A DNA stretch of 41,139 bases from Mesorhizobium plurifarium (GCA_000824785.1 CCNB01000003.1:165744-206882), one strand, 5' to 3'. Positions 7,890 to 16,243 are shown, numbered from the stretch's first letter. Translations and numbers: made by a program. Notes: generated from the sequence alone by a model not told the origin.

Positions 7890-8855
7890 ATGGGACAAGC
7901 TGGTTTTAATCTCTCCGAGAGCCAACTCGATGCGGCTCTGGTGACAGCGGCGCGCTTTGGCGAAGCGCATGGTTTCGGCCTTTTGTTCGAGCGCTATCGC
8001 CCGCAACTCCATGCCATCGCCTTGTCTATGCTGGGCTACACCGGCGATGCCGAGGACGCCGTCCACGATACGTTTCTTACCGCGCTTGCCCGTTTGCACA
8101 GCCTGCGTGATCCCGCCGCCGTCGGCGGTTGGCTGCATTCGATCTTGAGGAACCACTGCCTGATGGCGCTGCGCCGTCGCCGTCCCCGTGCCGGGTCGGC
8201 CGAAACCGAGCGTGCCTTTCGCGAACTTGCCGACGAGGAGCGCATCGAGAGCCGGATTGAAAGCCGCGACCTGCGCGACTGGGTATGGGCGGCGCTTGCG
8301 CATTTGCCGGAAATGCAGCGCGCCACGGTGATGCTGCGCTATTTCGGCAGCTCGCCAGGCTATGAGCAGATTGCCGCCATTCTGGGCGTGCCGGTTGGCA
8401 CCGTGCGCAGCCGGCTGTCCGAAGCCAAGATCAGGCTTTCGGAGCTGCTGCTGGCATCGGCCGGTCTGCCCGACAGAGCACATCAGAAGCTCGTGGCGGA
8501 GCGGCTGGCCTTCTACACCGAAGAATACCGCTCGCTGCAGCATGGCGGCAAGGAGCGTGTGCTTGAGCACTATGCCAAGGACCTGGACATTGCCTTTGCC
8601 GGCGGGCCGCGTGGCATCGGGCGTCACCTCTTCGGCGAGGCCATCGACGAGGATGTCGGCGCCGGCGTTCGCCATGAGCCGGTGCGGGCATTGGCCAGCG
8701 CCAACGTCACCGTACTCGAGGGCGACTTCGTCAATCCGCCCGAGAATCCGCTCCATTGCCCGCCGAGCTTTGCCGTCGTCCTTGTCCACGGCGAGCGCCA
8801 GGTACGTCTGATGCGCATCCATACCTCCGAACGGCCACAACGGATCGAGGAATGA
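7890..8855 (+). CDS. ECF-type RNA polymerase sigma factor with C-terminal SnoaL-like domain
   Basis: This 321-residue sigma factor has sigma region 2 at about residues 25-95 (DAEDAVHDTFLTAL) and region 4 at about 120-180, with the helix-turn-helix GYEQIAAILGVPVGTVRSR. A 130-residue C-terminal extension resembles SnoaL/NTF2-like domains, which regulate ECF41- and ECF56-type factors in cis without an anti-sigma gene. The DGGGK motif typical of ECF41 is not exact here; QHGGKERV occupies a similar place. No anti-sigma gene is adjacent. The next gene encodes a secreted AhpD-like protein, an association known for ECF41 systems, and an ECF41-like promoter lies between them. Confidence 0.88.
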   Translation: MGQAGFNLSESQLDAALVTAARFGEAHGFGLLFERYRPQLHAIALSMLGYTGDAEDAVHDTFLTALARLHSLRDPAAVGGWLHSILRNHCLMALRRRRPRAGSAETERAFRELADEERIESRIESRDLRDWVWAALAHLPEMQRATVMLRYFGSSPGYEQIAAILGVPVGTVRSRLSEAKIRLSELLLASAGLPDRAHQKLVAERLAFYTEEYRSLQHGGKERVLEHYAKDLDIAFAGGPRGIGRHLFGEAIDEDVGAGVRHEPVRALASANVTVLEGDFVNPPENPLHCPPSFAVVLVHGERQVRLMRIHTSERPQRIEE

Positions 8856-8915
8856 CATTTTCGTGAGATTCGCCCACCCGGCGAACTTTTCGATGCGCCA
8901 CATCATCCTTTCTGG

Positions 8916-8941
8916 GTCACGCGTCCGGTTACCGGCGCGTC
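8916..8941 (+). promoter_or_regulatory. Putative ECF41-like promoter before the AhpD-like gene
   Basis: GTCAC (8916-8920) and CGTC (8938-8941) are separated by 17 nt, resembling the TGTCACA…CGTC promoters reported for ECF41 sigma factors. The stretch between them also forms an imperfect palindrome (CCGG-TTA-CCGG with CGCG flanks). Transcription would start a few bases before the AAGGAGG ribosome binding site at 8951-8957. The dependence on the upstream sigma factor is inferred. Confidence 0.45.
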
Positions 8942-8964
8942 AACCAAAGCAAGGAGGAATTCCG

Positions 8965-9414
8965 ATGTTCGCTTTTTCCGCATTCAGATTGAGCCGCGCC
9001 GTCGTTCTCGGCTCGCTTGCCATGCTCGCTACTCCATTGCTCGCTCACGCCGATGACTATGATGCGACGCTGACGGACATCCAGTCGACGATGGGCGGCG
9101 TGCCGAGCTTCGTGAAACAGTTCCCGAAAGCCGGTCTGCCCGGCGCCTGGGCCGAGGTCAAGGCCATCGAGCTCAGTGACAAGACGGCGCTGCCGCCGAA
9201 GGTGAAGTCGCTGATCTCGCTCGCCGTCGCGGCGCAGATTCCCTGCAGCTACTGCATCTGGTCCGACACTCAGGACGCCAAGCGCGCCGGCGCCACAGAC
9301 GAGGAAATCCAGGAAGCCGTAACCATGGCGGCGCTGACACGTCACTGGAGCACCATTTTCAACGGCATGCAGGTCGATTTCGACCAGTTCAAGAAGGAGA
9401 TGGGCGGGCAGTAG
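8965..9414 (+). CDS. Secreted carboxymuconolactone decarboxylase/AhpD-like protein
   Basis: This 149-residue protein has a Sec-type signal peptide (about residues 1-29, hydrophobic core, cleavage near AHA-DD) and a CMD/AhpD-like domain with the redox pair Cys94-x-x-Cys97 (PCSYC). The start is fixed by AAGGAGGAA at 8951-8959; the frame is open further back but without support. In classical AhpD a Glu lies 12 residues before the first Cys and a His four after the second. Here these are Ser82 and Asp101, so the standard proton relay is absent, while His127 follows later. It is probably a periplasmic thiol-redox or stress protein controlled by the sigma factor encoded just upstream. Confidence 0.85.
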   Translation: MFAFSAFRLSRAVVLGSLAMLATPLLAHADDYDATLTDIQSTMGGVPSFVKQFPKAGLPGAWAEVKAIELSDKTALPPKVKSLISLAVAAQIPCSYCIWSDTQDAKRAGATDEEIQEAVTMAALTRHWSTIFNGMQVDFDQFKKEMGGQ

Positions 9415-9428
9415 CGCAGGAAGGGAGC

Positions 9429-9480
9429 GGGGCAGTAGGGAAAGTCCGCGGACGGCCGATCCCTGCAGCCTCACTGCCCC
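9429..9480 (+). terminator. Nested hairpin after the AhpD-like gene, possible terminator
   Basis: GGGGCAGT (9429-9436) pairs with ACTGCCCC (9473-9480). Inside are AGGGA/TCCCT and the palindrome GTCCGCGGAC (9444-9453). It starts 15 nt after the stop codon at 9414. There is no T-run, so factor-independent termination is uncertain. Confidence 0.4.
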
Positions 9481-9511
9481 ATTGCCTTACCCCACCAGGG
9501 TGGAACCGCAG

Positions 9512-10897
9512 ATGACCGCTACCCTTGCCACCGACACCACCTTCTTCACCGCTAGCCAGCTGGCGGCAGCGATCCGTGAGCGGCGCGTCAGTGCGGCCGA
9601 GGCCATGGAGACGCAACTGGAGCGGATCGCCGCCGTCAATCCGCTCCTCAACGCCATCATCACCCTCGACGAAAAGGCGGCACGCGACGGCGCGAGGGCG
9701 GCCGATGAAGCCATTGCGCGCGGCGAAGCGGTCGGACCGCTGCACGGCGTGCCGGTCACACTGAAGGACGGTCACGCCACGGCCGGCATGCGCACCACTG
9801 TCGGGCTGGCGGCCTGGGCCGGTTACATTCCCACCGCCGACAGCACCGTCGCGGCTCGGCTGCGCAAGGCCGGCGCGATCATCATAGGCAAGACCAACGT
9901 GCCGCCGCGGCTGCGCGATCTTCAGACCTTCAACCCGATCTTCGGCCGCACCAGCAATCCCTGGGACGTCACCCGCACGCCGGGCGGTTCCAGTGGTGGC
10001 GCAGCCGCGGCGGTTGCCGCTGGGCTCGCGCCGCTGGATATCGGCAGTGACGCCGGTGGCTCGATCCGCGTGCCGGCGCATCTATGCGGCATCTGCGGTT
10101 TCAAGCCGACGCAATCGTCGGTGCCGATCACCGGCAGCTATGCCGATCCGCCCGACATGCCGCGCAGCTTCCGATTGCTGTTCGACATCGGGCCATTGGC
10201 GCGCGGCGTCGACGACCTCATCCTCGCCCACCGCATCATCGCCGGCGCTGACGGTCTCGATACCGAAGTGCCGCCCGTGGCGACGGACGAGGAGCCGGAG
10301 CCGCGGCTGGACCAGCTGCGCGTCGCCTTCGCGCCGGAATTCCCCGGCGTACCGACCGCTCGCGATATTGCCGAGGCGATTGCCGGCTTTGCAGGCGCGA
10401 TCGAGATCGGTGGCGCGCGGGTCGGTCAGGTTCTGCCGCCGCACGACTTCGCCGCCGAGCGGGCGCTGTTTTCGGATTTTATCACCTGGTATTCGCAGGT
10501 CTTCCAGCCACCAAAAGAAAATTCTCCTACGCTATCGGCCTTTCTCGAGGCGCTCAATCAGCGCGACGAATTCATCTACGCGTGGGAGCGCTTCTTTGAC
10601 GACTGGGACGTGCTGGTCTGTCCGGCGATGATGTGCACCGCTTTCCAGCACCAGGAAATGGGGATGCCGATTCCGGTCGATGGTGTCGAGACGTCCTACT
10701 GGAGCGCGCTCAGCCACACCTGCCGCTTCAATCTCACAGGTCACCCGGCCGCTGTCATTCCGATCGGGTTCGACCGCGAAGGTTTGCCGATCGGCGCGCA
10801 ATTCGTCGGCCGCCGCCATTCGGACATGAAGCTGCTCGCCACCGCGAAGGCGCTGGTGCGGCTCACCGAGGGTTTCGTCAGGCCGCCGGGTTTGTGA
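9512..10897 (+). CDS. Amidase (amidase signature family)
   Basis: This 461-residue hydrolase cleaves a carboxamide to acid and ammonia, or transfers the acyl group. The Ser-cisSer-Lys triad is intact: Lys85 (TLKDGHAT), Ser160 (PGGSSGG) and Ser184 (GSDAGGSIR). The spacings of 75 and 24 residues equal those of FAAH. The ATG at 9512 is chosen because the family homology starts soon after it; an in-frame ATG at 9482 adds ten unrelated residues. No signal peptide is seen. No gatB or gatC lies nearby and the length is short for GatA, so it is a stand-alone catabolic amidase rather than an amidotransferase subunit. The substrate is unknown. Confidence 0.9.
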   Translation: MTATLATDTTFFTASQLAAAIRERRVSAAEAMETQLERIAAVNPLLNAIITLDEKAARDGARAADEAIARGEAVGPLHGVPVTLKDGHATAGMRTTVGLAAWAGYIPTADSTVAARLRKAGAIIIGKTNVPPRLRDLQTFNPIFGRTSNPWDVTRTPGGSSGGAAAAVAAGLAPLDIGSDAGGSIRVPAHLCGICGFKPTQSSVPITGSYADPPDMPRSFRLLFDIGPLARGVDDLILAHRIIAGADGLDTEVPPVATDEEPEPRLDQLRVAFAPEFPGVPTARDIAEAIAGFAGAIEIGGARVGQVLPPHDFAAERALFSDFITWYSQVFQPPKENSPTLSAFLEALNQRDEFIYAWERFFDDWDVLVCPAMMCTAFQHQEMGMPIPVDGVETSYWSALSHTCRFNLTGHPAAVIPIGFDREGLPIGAQFVGRRHSDMKLLATAKALVRLTEGFVRPPGL

Positions 10898-10921
10898 TCG
10901 CGCAGCCGTGGACGCTTTGGT

Positions 10922-11707
10922 TCATACATGCACATCGCCGAAGGACAGCTCGCCGTCATCGGCGCGGATCAGGAAAGCGGCGGCAAGCAGCGCGAGATAG
11001 CAGGCGGCCACACCGCACACGACGACGACGCCCGGGATAGGCCCGAGCGTCGCCACCCTGAAGGTGTCGACGAGCGATGCCCCGAAGCCGATGGGCGAGC
11101 CTTCGCGCGAGAGGCTCGGCGTGGTGATCTTCAGGATCCAGGCAAGCAGCAGGATCGTGTACATGAAAATATAGTTGCGGCGCAGCCGGCGGATCAGCGC
11201 CGCGCGTTGCGAGATCAGGAAGCGCGGCGAGCGCAGACCTTCGCCGAGGATGGCGAGCCAGTTGGAAGCGTAATCCGGCTGCGGCGAAAAAATCTGCGCG
11301 AAATAGTAGCGCTCGAACTGCCGCACGCGGGCGCGGTAGACATCGAAGAAGCGATAGCGCCGCGCCTCGATCCACAAAAGCAAAGTGATGAGCAGCATCG
11401 CGAACAAAAGCACGCCGTGATGCGCGCTGGGCGTCGACAGCGATACCGACAGCATCGCTGCCACCACGGTGATCGCCCAGTTGCTGGTGCGGTCGAGCCG
11501 GTCGCGCCACCCAGCCATGCGTGCGATCTCGGCGCGGTGGAAATGCGACAGCGTCGTGGTGAATTCGGCGGAACTAAGCTTCAGCGCCAGCGTGTCGGAC
11601 GCTCTTGGCGGTGCGGCCTTCTCGGTGGATTTTGCCGGTGCAGCCACCTCGGTGGATTTCGGGGCCGCGGCCGAGCTAGTGAATTTTGCGACCTTCGTCT
11701 GGGACAT
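10922..11707 (-). CDS. DUF2270 family integral membrane protein
   Basis: This 261-residue protein has an Ala/Pro/Lys-rich N-terminus (about residues 1-45) followed by a conserved region with FHRAEIARM…WRDRLDRTSNWAI, two transmembrane segments, the motif ARRYRFFDVYRARVR, and two further hydrophobic segments in the C-terminal third. This matches the uncharacterised DUF2270 family. The low-complexity N-terminus contains a 27-nt near-repeat (CTCGGTGGATTT at 11621 and 11648), so that segment looks like a recent slippage product. The start at 11707 is preceded by GGGAGG; an upstream in-frame start at 11770 is less likely. Function unknown. Confidence 0.8.
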   Translation of the reverse strand: MSQTKVAKFTSSAAAPKSTEVAAPAKSTEKAAPPRASDTLALKLSSAEFTTTLSHFHRAEIARMAGWRDRLDRTSNWAITVVAAMLSVSLSTPSAHHGVLLFAMLLITLLLWIEARRYRFFDVYRARVRQFERYYFAQIFSPQPDYASNWLAILGEGLRSPRFLISQRAALIRRLRRNYIFMYTILLLAWILKITTPSLSREGSPIGFGASLVDTFRVATLGPIPGVVVVCGVAACYLALLAAAFLIRADDGELSFGDVHV

Positions 11708-11827
11708 TCTGCCATGCGCCTCCCGCCCGCCATGGCCGGCCGTCCTCGCCGTGACATCGACCGGCCACACCCCTGCTGCTTCAACGTGCGGCCGGCCAGA
11801 ATGTTCCCGCCTTTTCAGGTGGATAGG

Positions 11828-12034
11828 TCAGGATGCAAGCGGGGGAGGACCGCCATTCGCGCGCCGCGGAAAGGGCAGCACGTCGGCCATCGGCTTGGCG
11901 TGCTGGGCCGCCGCCACAGCCTCGATCACAAGGTCGAGCGCCGCAAGCGCCGCGCGGCTCGTTTCATCATCGCCACGCAGATAGTGGCATGCCCGGTCGA
12001 GATGCAGGTGGGCGGCGGCAAAGTCGCTTTTCAT
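11828..12034 (-). CDS. Small hypothetical protein, 68 aa
   Basis: The protein begins MKSDFAAAHLHLDRACHYL and is mostly helical in composition (Ala/Leu/Asp-rich) with a Pro-rich C-terminus. The start at 12034 follows a clear AAGGAGAAG ribosome binding site; the frame is open to 12097 but unsupported there. The alternating LHLDRACHYLRGDD…LDLVIEAV pattern suggests an amphipathic helical hairpin. No family recognised. The same-strand DUF2270 gene lies 121 bp downstream and may be co-transcribed. Confidence 0.6.
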   Translation of the reverse strand: MKSDFAAAHLHLDRACHYLRGDDETSRAALAALDLVIEAVAAAQHAKPMADVLPFPRRANGGPPPLAS

Positions 12035-12138
12035 TAGCTTCTCCTTATTGCCCCGCCTTGGCGGCCAACATCGTCGAGTCGCTTTACCGGGAAGCAAAGA
12101 TCGGGGGCGGCATTTGATTAGAATTGTAGGGGTGCAAG

Positions 12139-12188
12139 CAATCTCCCCCTTGAGGGAGAGATGTCGTCAAAGGCGACAGAGGGGGTCG
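12139..12188. repeat. Dispersed palindromic element, forward copy
   Basis: Stem 1 is ATCTCCCCCT…GGGAGAGAT and stem 2 is TGTCG-TCAAAGG-CGACA, followed by the tail GAGGGGGTCG. Stem 2 differs in sequence from the other copies but stays fully paired. Confidence 0.75.
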
Positions 12189-12258
12189 TCTCACGTCGAG
12201 CACTGGCCTTCTCTTTGCAGAGGTGGTGAAATGCGTAAGATGTCGGCGCTTCACGCGC

Positions 12259-12318
12259 AACGACCCCCTCTGGCCGCTTCGCGGCCATCTCCCCCTTTGA
12301 GGGGGAGATTGGCCCCCG
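12259..12318. repeat. Dispersed palindromic element, inverted copy
   Basis: Read on the minus strand it is ATCTCCCCCTCAAAGGGGGAGAT, then TGGCCGC-GAA-GCGGCCA, then AGAGGGGGTCGTT. It is in opposite orientation to the copy at 12139-12188. Confidence 0.8.
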
Positions 12319-12368
12319 TGCAACCGATCCTCTGGCCAAACCGTTTGTGCCGATGCGAGGAATGAGGG

Positions 12369-14681
12369 GTGCATAATTTGTCGAACATGCTCAATCGGCG
12401 GCGGTCGCTGTGGATCTGGGGCGCGCTTGGTGTTGCGGCGCTTGCCTTGATGCCCGCCGTCGCCTTCGCCGCCGAGAAGACCGGCATGTCTTCGGAGGGC
12501 ATTTTCGTCGCTGAGCTGGTCCTGCTTCTGGTCATCGGCCGCGGCATCGGCGAGGTGCTCGAGACGCTCGGCCAGCCGGCGGTGATGGGGCAACTGATCG
12601 GCGGCATCCTGCTCGGACCTTCGCTGCTCGGCTGGGTCTGGCCGGCGGCCGAGCGGCTGATCTTTGCCGGCGACACTTCGCAGAAATCGATGATCAACGC
12701 CATCGCCCAGCTCGGCGTCCTGATGCTGCTGTTGCTCACCGGCATGGAAACGGATCTGCGGCTCGTCCGCCGCGTCGGCCGCGCCTGTTTTTCCATCTCG
12801 GCCGCGGGCGTGGCTGTGCCCTTCGCGCTCGGCTTCATCGCCGCCCAGTTCATGCCGGACTCGCTGCTTGCCGCCGGCAGCGAGCGCATCGTCGCCGGGC
12901 TGTTCCTCGGCACCGCGCTCTCCATCTCCTCGGTCAAGATCGTCGCCATGGTGGTGCGCGATATGAACTTCATGCGCCGCGACCTTGGCCAAGTCATCGT
13001 CTCCTCGGCGATCATCGAGGACACGATCGGCTGGGTGATCATCGCCATCACCATCGGCATCGCCACCAATGGGCGCATCGAGCTCGGCAGCCTGGCCTTC
13101 ACCATCGCTGGCGTCGCCCTCTTCATGGCGTTTTCCTTCACGCTTGGACGCCGCATCGTTTTTGACGCCATCCGCTGGACCAACGACACCTTCCGCTCCG
13201 AATATGCGGTGGTCACCGTCATCCTCGCCATCATGGGCGTGATGGCCTTGATCACCGACCTGATCGGCGTCCACACCGTGCTCGGCGCCTTCGTCGCCGG
13301 CATATTGGTGGGTGAGTCGCCGATCCTGTCGCGTCATATCGAAGGCCAATTGCGCGGCATAATCACGGCCCTGTTCATGCCGGTGTTCTTCGGCGTCGCC
13401 GGCCTGTCGGCCGACCTTACCGTGCTGGTCGATCCGCAGCTGGCATTGCTCACCGTGGCTCTGGTGGTGATCGCCTCGATCGGCAAGTTCGGCGGCGCCT
13501 TTATCGGCGCCGAGGTCGCCGGCATGAGCCGTGCCGAAGGCATTGCGGTGGGCTGCGGCATGAATGCGCGGGGTTCGACAGAGGTGATCGTCGCCTCGAT
13601 CGGCCTGTCGATGGGCGTGCTGTCGCACAACCTCTTCACCATGATCGTCACCATGGCGGTCATCACCACCTTGGCCATGCCGCCGACACTGCGCTGGGCG
13701 CTGCGGCGGCTGCCGATCGGCGAGCGGGAAAAGAAGCGGCTGGAGCGTGAGGAGATCGACCAGCGCGGCTTCGTCGCCAATCTGGAGCGGCTGCTGGTGG
13801 TGGTCGACGAGGGTGTGGTCGGCCGCTTCGCCGCCTATCTTGCCGGCGTCATCGGCGCCGGCAAGCCGACGACGGTGCTGCATTCCAGTGGCGAGATCGA
13901 TGCCGAGCCGACGGAAGGCCTGCATCTGGAAGAAATGGAGAAAGGCGCGGAGGACAGTCGCGAGGCGGCCAAGAAATCCGACGAAACGCCGGTGCGCGAA
14001 GCGCCAGTCACGCGCCGCCAGCACGAAGTGCTTTCGGCCGAGGCTGTCGCCAAGGAGGCGCGCAAGGGCTACGGCATGCTGCTCGTCGGCCTCGGCCGCG
14101 CGGTCACCTCCAAGGGCGCTTTCTCGCATCGGCTGAACGAGGTGACGGGCTCCTTCGACGGTCCGCTTTGTCTTGTCCTGAAGCCGGCGACGGCAGGCCG
14201 CCAGATTCCTCGGCTCGGCCCGGATTCAGGCAAGATACTGGTGCCGGTCAACGGCACGGGGATTGCCCGCCGCGGCGCCGAGCTGGCGCTCGCAATAGCC
14301 GCCGTCACCGGCGCGCCGGTCAAGATGCTCTATGTCGCGCGCACAGGCCGCGAGGAGCCGCGCGACACCGTCTCGCACCGTCGCCGGGAAGCGGTGCTGA
14401 AGGATATCGTTGCGCTCGCCGACCGCTATGGCGTCGAGATCGAGACGGCGATCCGCTCGAGGGCCGCCGCCGCCGATGCCATTGCCCGCCAGGCCGGCCG
14501 CAACGTGGCGTTGATCGTCATGGGCGTGGCGCGGCGCCAGGGCGAGGAGCTGATCTTCGGCGAGACGACGACGGGCGTCCTGCGGCGCAGCCCATGCCCG
14601 GTAGTGCTGATTTCCGACGAGCGAGTGAAGCGCGACGAGAGCGACCGTGAGGCCGTGCGCACGGGGGCAGGGACTGGGTGA
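12369..14681 (+). CDS. CPA2-type cation:proton antiporter with C-terminal universal-stress (UspA) domain
   Basis: This 770-residue inner-membrane transporter exchanges monovalent cations (K+ or Na+) for protons. After an N-terminal hydrophobic segment that may be a signal peptide (cleavage near AFA-AE), about 12 membrane helices span residues 45-455, including QPAVMGQLIGGILLGPSLLG and the HTVLGAFVAGI segment typical of KefB/NapA-type exchangers. A charged linker follows. Residues about 620-745 form a UspA domain with the ATP-binding pattern VMGVARRQGEELIFGETT. The GTG at 12369 is taken as start, with AGGA about 10 nt before it; an ATG at 12387 is the alternative. The fused Usp domain suggests gating by ATP or a nucleotide. 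Confidence 0.9.
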   Translation: MHNLSNMLNRRRSLWIWGALGVAALALMPAVAFAAEKTGMSSEGIFVAELVLLLVIGRGIGEVLETLGQPAVMGQLIGGILLGPSLLGWVWPAAERLIFAGDTSQKSMINAIAQLGVLMLLLLTGMETDLRLVRRVGRACFSISAAGVAVPFALGFIAAQFMPDSLLAAGSERIVAGLFLGTALSISSVKIVAMVVRDMNFMRRDLGQVIVSSAIIEDTIGWVIIAITIGIATNGRIELGSLAFTIAGVALFMAFSFTLGRRIVFDAIRWTNDTFRSEYAVVTVILAIMGVMALITDLIGVHTVLGAFVAGILVGESPILSRHIEGQLRGIITALFMPVFFGVAGLSADLTVLVDPQLALLTVALVVIASIGKFGGAFIGAEVAGMSRAEGIAVGCGMNARGSTEVIVASIGLSMGVLSHNLFTMIVTMAVITTLAMPPTLRWALRRLPIGEREKKRLEREEIDQRGFVANLERLLVVVDEGVVGRFAAYLAGVIGAGKPTTVLHSSGEIDAEPTEGLHLEEMEKGAEDSREAAKKSDETPVREAPVTRRQHEVLSAEAVAKEARKGYGMLLVGLGRAVTSKGAFSHRLNEVTGSFDGPLCLVLKPATAGRQIPRLGPDSGKILVPVNGTGIARRGAELALAIAAVTGAPVKMLYVARTGREEPRDTVSHRRREAVLKDIVALADRYGVEIETAIRSRAAAADAIARQAGRNVALIVMGVARRQGEELIFGETTTGVLRRSPCPVVLISDERVKRDESDREAVRTGAGTG

Positions 14682-14707
14682 GGCGGTCGCTCAATCTCCC
14701 GCAAGCC

Positions 14708-14744
14708 TCGGTTCCTCGCCCGCTTCATGAGGACGAGGAACCGA
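14708..14744. terminator. Perfect 11-bp hairpin between convergent genes, likely bidirectional terminator
   Basis: TCGGTTCCTCG (14708-14718) pairs with CGAGGAACCGA (14734-14744) around a 15-nt loop. It lies between the antiporter stop (14681) and the MFS stop (14752). No strong T-run follows on either strand. Confidence 0.6.
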
Positions 14745-14751
14745 TCTCACC

Positions 14752-15960
14752 TCACGCCATCTGCAGCTTCTGCCGGCTTGGCTGCGGCGGGAAGGCGATG
14801 GCGATGCCGGCAGCACCCAGCCCGATCAGCGCCGAGCCGATGAACAGCCAGTGATAGCTGGCGGTGGCGTCGTAGATCATGCCGCCGGCAAGCGGGCCGA
14901 GCGACATGCCGAGGCTGGAAAGCATCGTGGCCGCGCCAAGCACGGTGCCGATGATGCGCAAGCCAAAATATTCGCGCGCCAGCACCGCGTAGAGCGGCAT
15001 GACGCCGCCATAGGTGGCGCCGAAGATGACAGCCAGCAGGTAGAACTGCTCGAGCTGGCCGACGGTGAGGTAGGCGGCAATGACCAGCCCCTGGATGGCG
15101 AGCCCGGCCACCAGCACCGGCTTGACGCCCAGCCGGTCGCCGAGCACGCCGTAGAGCACGCGACCGCCGAGGCCGGCCAATCCCTCGACGCTGTAGATCG
15201 ACACGGCCGCCATCGGCGCGACGCCGCAGGACATGGCATAGCTCACCATATGGAAGATCGGGCCCGAATGCGCTGCGCAGCAGGCGAAGAAGGTGAGGCC
15301 CAGCACGATGAATTGCGGCGAGCGCAGCGCCTGGCCGACGCTCATGCCGGGATCGTTTGCGGCAGGCAAGGGCGTGCCGTCGCTTGCCGCGACCGTCGCC
15401 GGAGGCTGGCGCACCAGCAACACGGCGGGCAGCAAGAGCACCCATGCCATGACGCCGATGTCGAACATGGCGGTGCGCCAGTCATAGGCAGTGATCAGCC
15501 AGCGGGCGAAGGGCGAGATGGTCATCGGCGCCACACCCATGCCGGCCGAGACCAGCGAGACGGCAAGGCTTCGGTTGGTGTCGAACCAGGCGGTGGTGAG
15601 CGCGATCATCGGCGCGAAGAAGGCGCTGGCCGCAAGGCCTACGATCACGCCGTAGCTGAGCTGGAAGACGATGAGCGAGGTGGCGCGGCTCGCCACCACC
15701 AGCGACAGGCCGAGCAGCACCGCGCCCGCAAGCACGACCGGCCGGGCGCCGACCCGGTCATAGATCGCGCCCCAGGCGAAGCCGCCGAGGCCCATGACGA
15801 GGAAGTTCAAGGTCATGGCGCTGGAAATGCCGGTGCGCGACCAGTTCGTGTCGAGCGACATCGGCTCCAGGAAGATCGCCAGCGAAAACATGGCGCCGAG
15901 CGCCACGCAGGTCATCAGCGCGCCGGCCGCGACGATGACCCAACGATAAGAATGGTTCAT
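14752..15960 (-). CDS. MFS transporter (OFA/monocarboxylate type)
   Basis: This 402-residue protein has 12 predicted membrane helices in two halves joined by a hydrophilic loop (about residues 190-215). The MFS motif A-like loop (IYDRVGARPVV) lies after helix 2 and its second-half counterpart (LYGVLGDRLGVKPV) after helix 8. Overall layout fits oxalate/formate antiporter or monocarboxylate-type porters, so an organic-acid substrate is plausible but not proven. The start is preceded by GGGAG. The upstream gap contains an AT-rich stretch near 16078-16105 that probably includes the promoter. Confidence 0.88.
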   Translation of the reverse strand: MNHSYRWVIVAAGALMTCVALGAMFSLAIFLEPMSLDTNWSRTGISSAMTLNFLVMGLGGFAWGAIYDRVGARPVVLAGAVLLGLSLVVASRATSLIVFQLSYGVIVGLAASAFFAPMIALTTAWFDTNRSLAVSLVSAGMGVAPMTISPFARWLITAYDWRTAMFDIGVMAWVLLLPAVLLVRQPPATVAASDGTPLPAANDPGMSVGQALRSPQFIVLGLTFFACCAAHSGPIFHMVSYAMSCGVAPMAAVSIYSVEGLAGLGGRVLYGVLGDRLGVKPVLVAGLAIQGLVIAAYLTVGQLEQFYLLAVIFGATYGGVMPLYAVLAREYFGLRIIGTVLGAATMLSSLGMSLGPLAGGMIYDATASYHWLFIGSALIGLGAAGIAIAFPPQPSRQKLQMA

Positions 15961-16144
15961 GGTTCTGCTCCCATGCCGTAAGGCATCCTGTTTGATGCGG
16001 CACGGTTTTTCCAGTCCACCGGGCCGCTTGCGTCCGAAGGACGCCGGGGCGGAAGCCGATCCTACAAATCCGGTTGCATTTTTTATCTAGTTTTTCGAAG
16101 ATCGGATAGGTCGCTATCGCCCGCAAAGCCGAGCTCCTTCGCGT

Positions 16145-16161
16145 CCCCTCTGTCCCGCCGG
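16145..16161. repeat. Fragment of the dispersed element tail
   Basis: CCCCTCTGTCCCGCCGG is the reverse complement of a tail like GGCGGGACAGAGGGG, related to the ends of the copies at 4728-4800 and 41117-41139. Confidence 0.35.
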
Positions 16162-16243
16162 CGTGTCAGCAGCCTATAGCACCCGCATTGACGCTGATCC
16201 TCTCCCATCTAAATTGACCCGTCTCGACGAGGAGAACGCTCTC

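Larger units (their letters stand above)
12035..12368. other. Repeat-rich intergenic gap without genes
   Basis: This 334-base gap before the antiporter gene holds two oppositely oriented copies of the dispersed palindromic element (12139-12188 and 12259-12318) separated by 70 bases. The long open frame reading antisense through the antiporter gene into this gap is a composition artefact. No credible small gene was found. Confidence 0.7.

Noticed and set aside
11621..11659. 27-nt near-repeat considered as a mobile or regulatory repeat
   Set aside because: It keeps the reading frame of the Ala/Pro/Lys-rich N-terminus of the DUF2270 protein, so it is better explained as low-complexity coding sequence.
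12084..14129. 681-residue open frame on the minus strand
   Set aside because: It is fully antisense to the antiporter gene, has a low-complexity His/Asp/Arg-rich translation, and no domain is visible. High GC leaves few stop codons in this frame.
14851..15981. 376-residue open frame on the plus strand
   Set aside because: It is antisense to the MFS gene, whose membrane topology and motifs are clear. The translation is of the charged, low-complexity shadow type.
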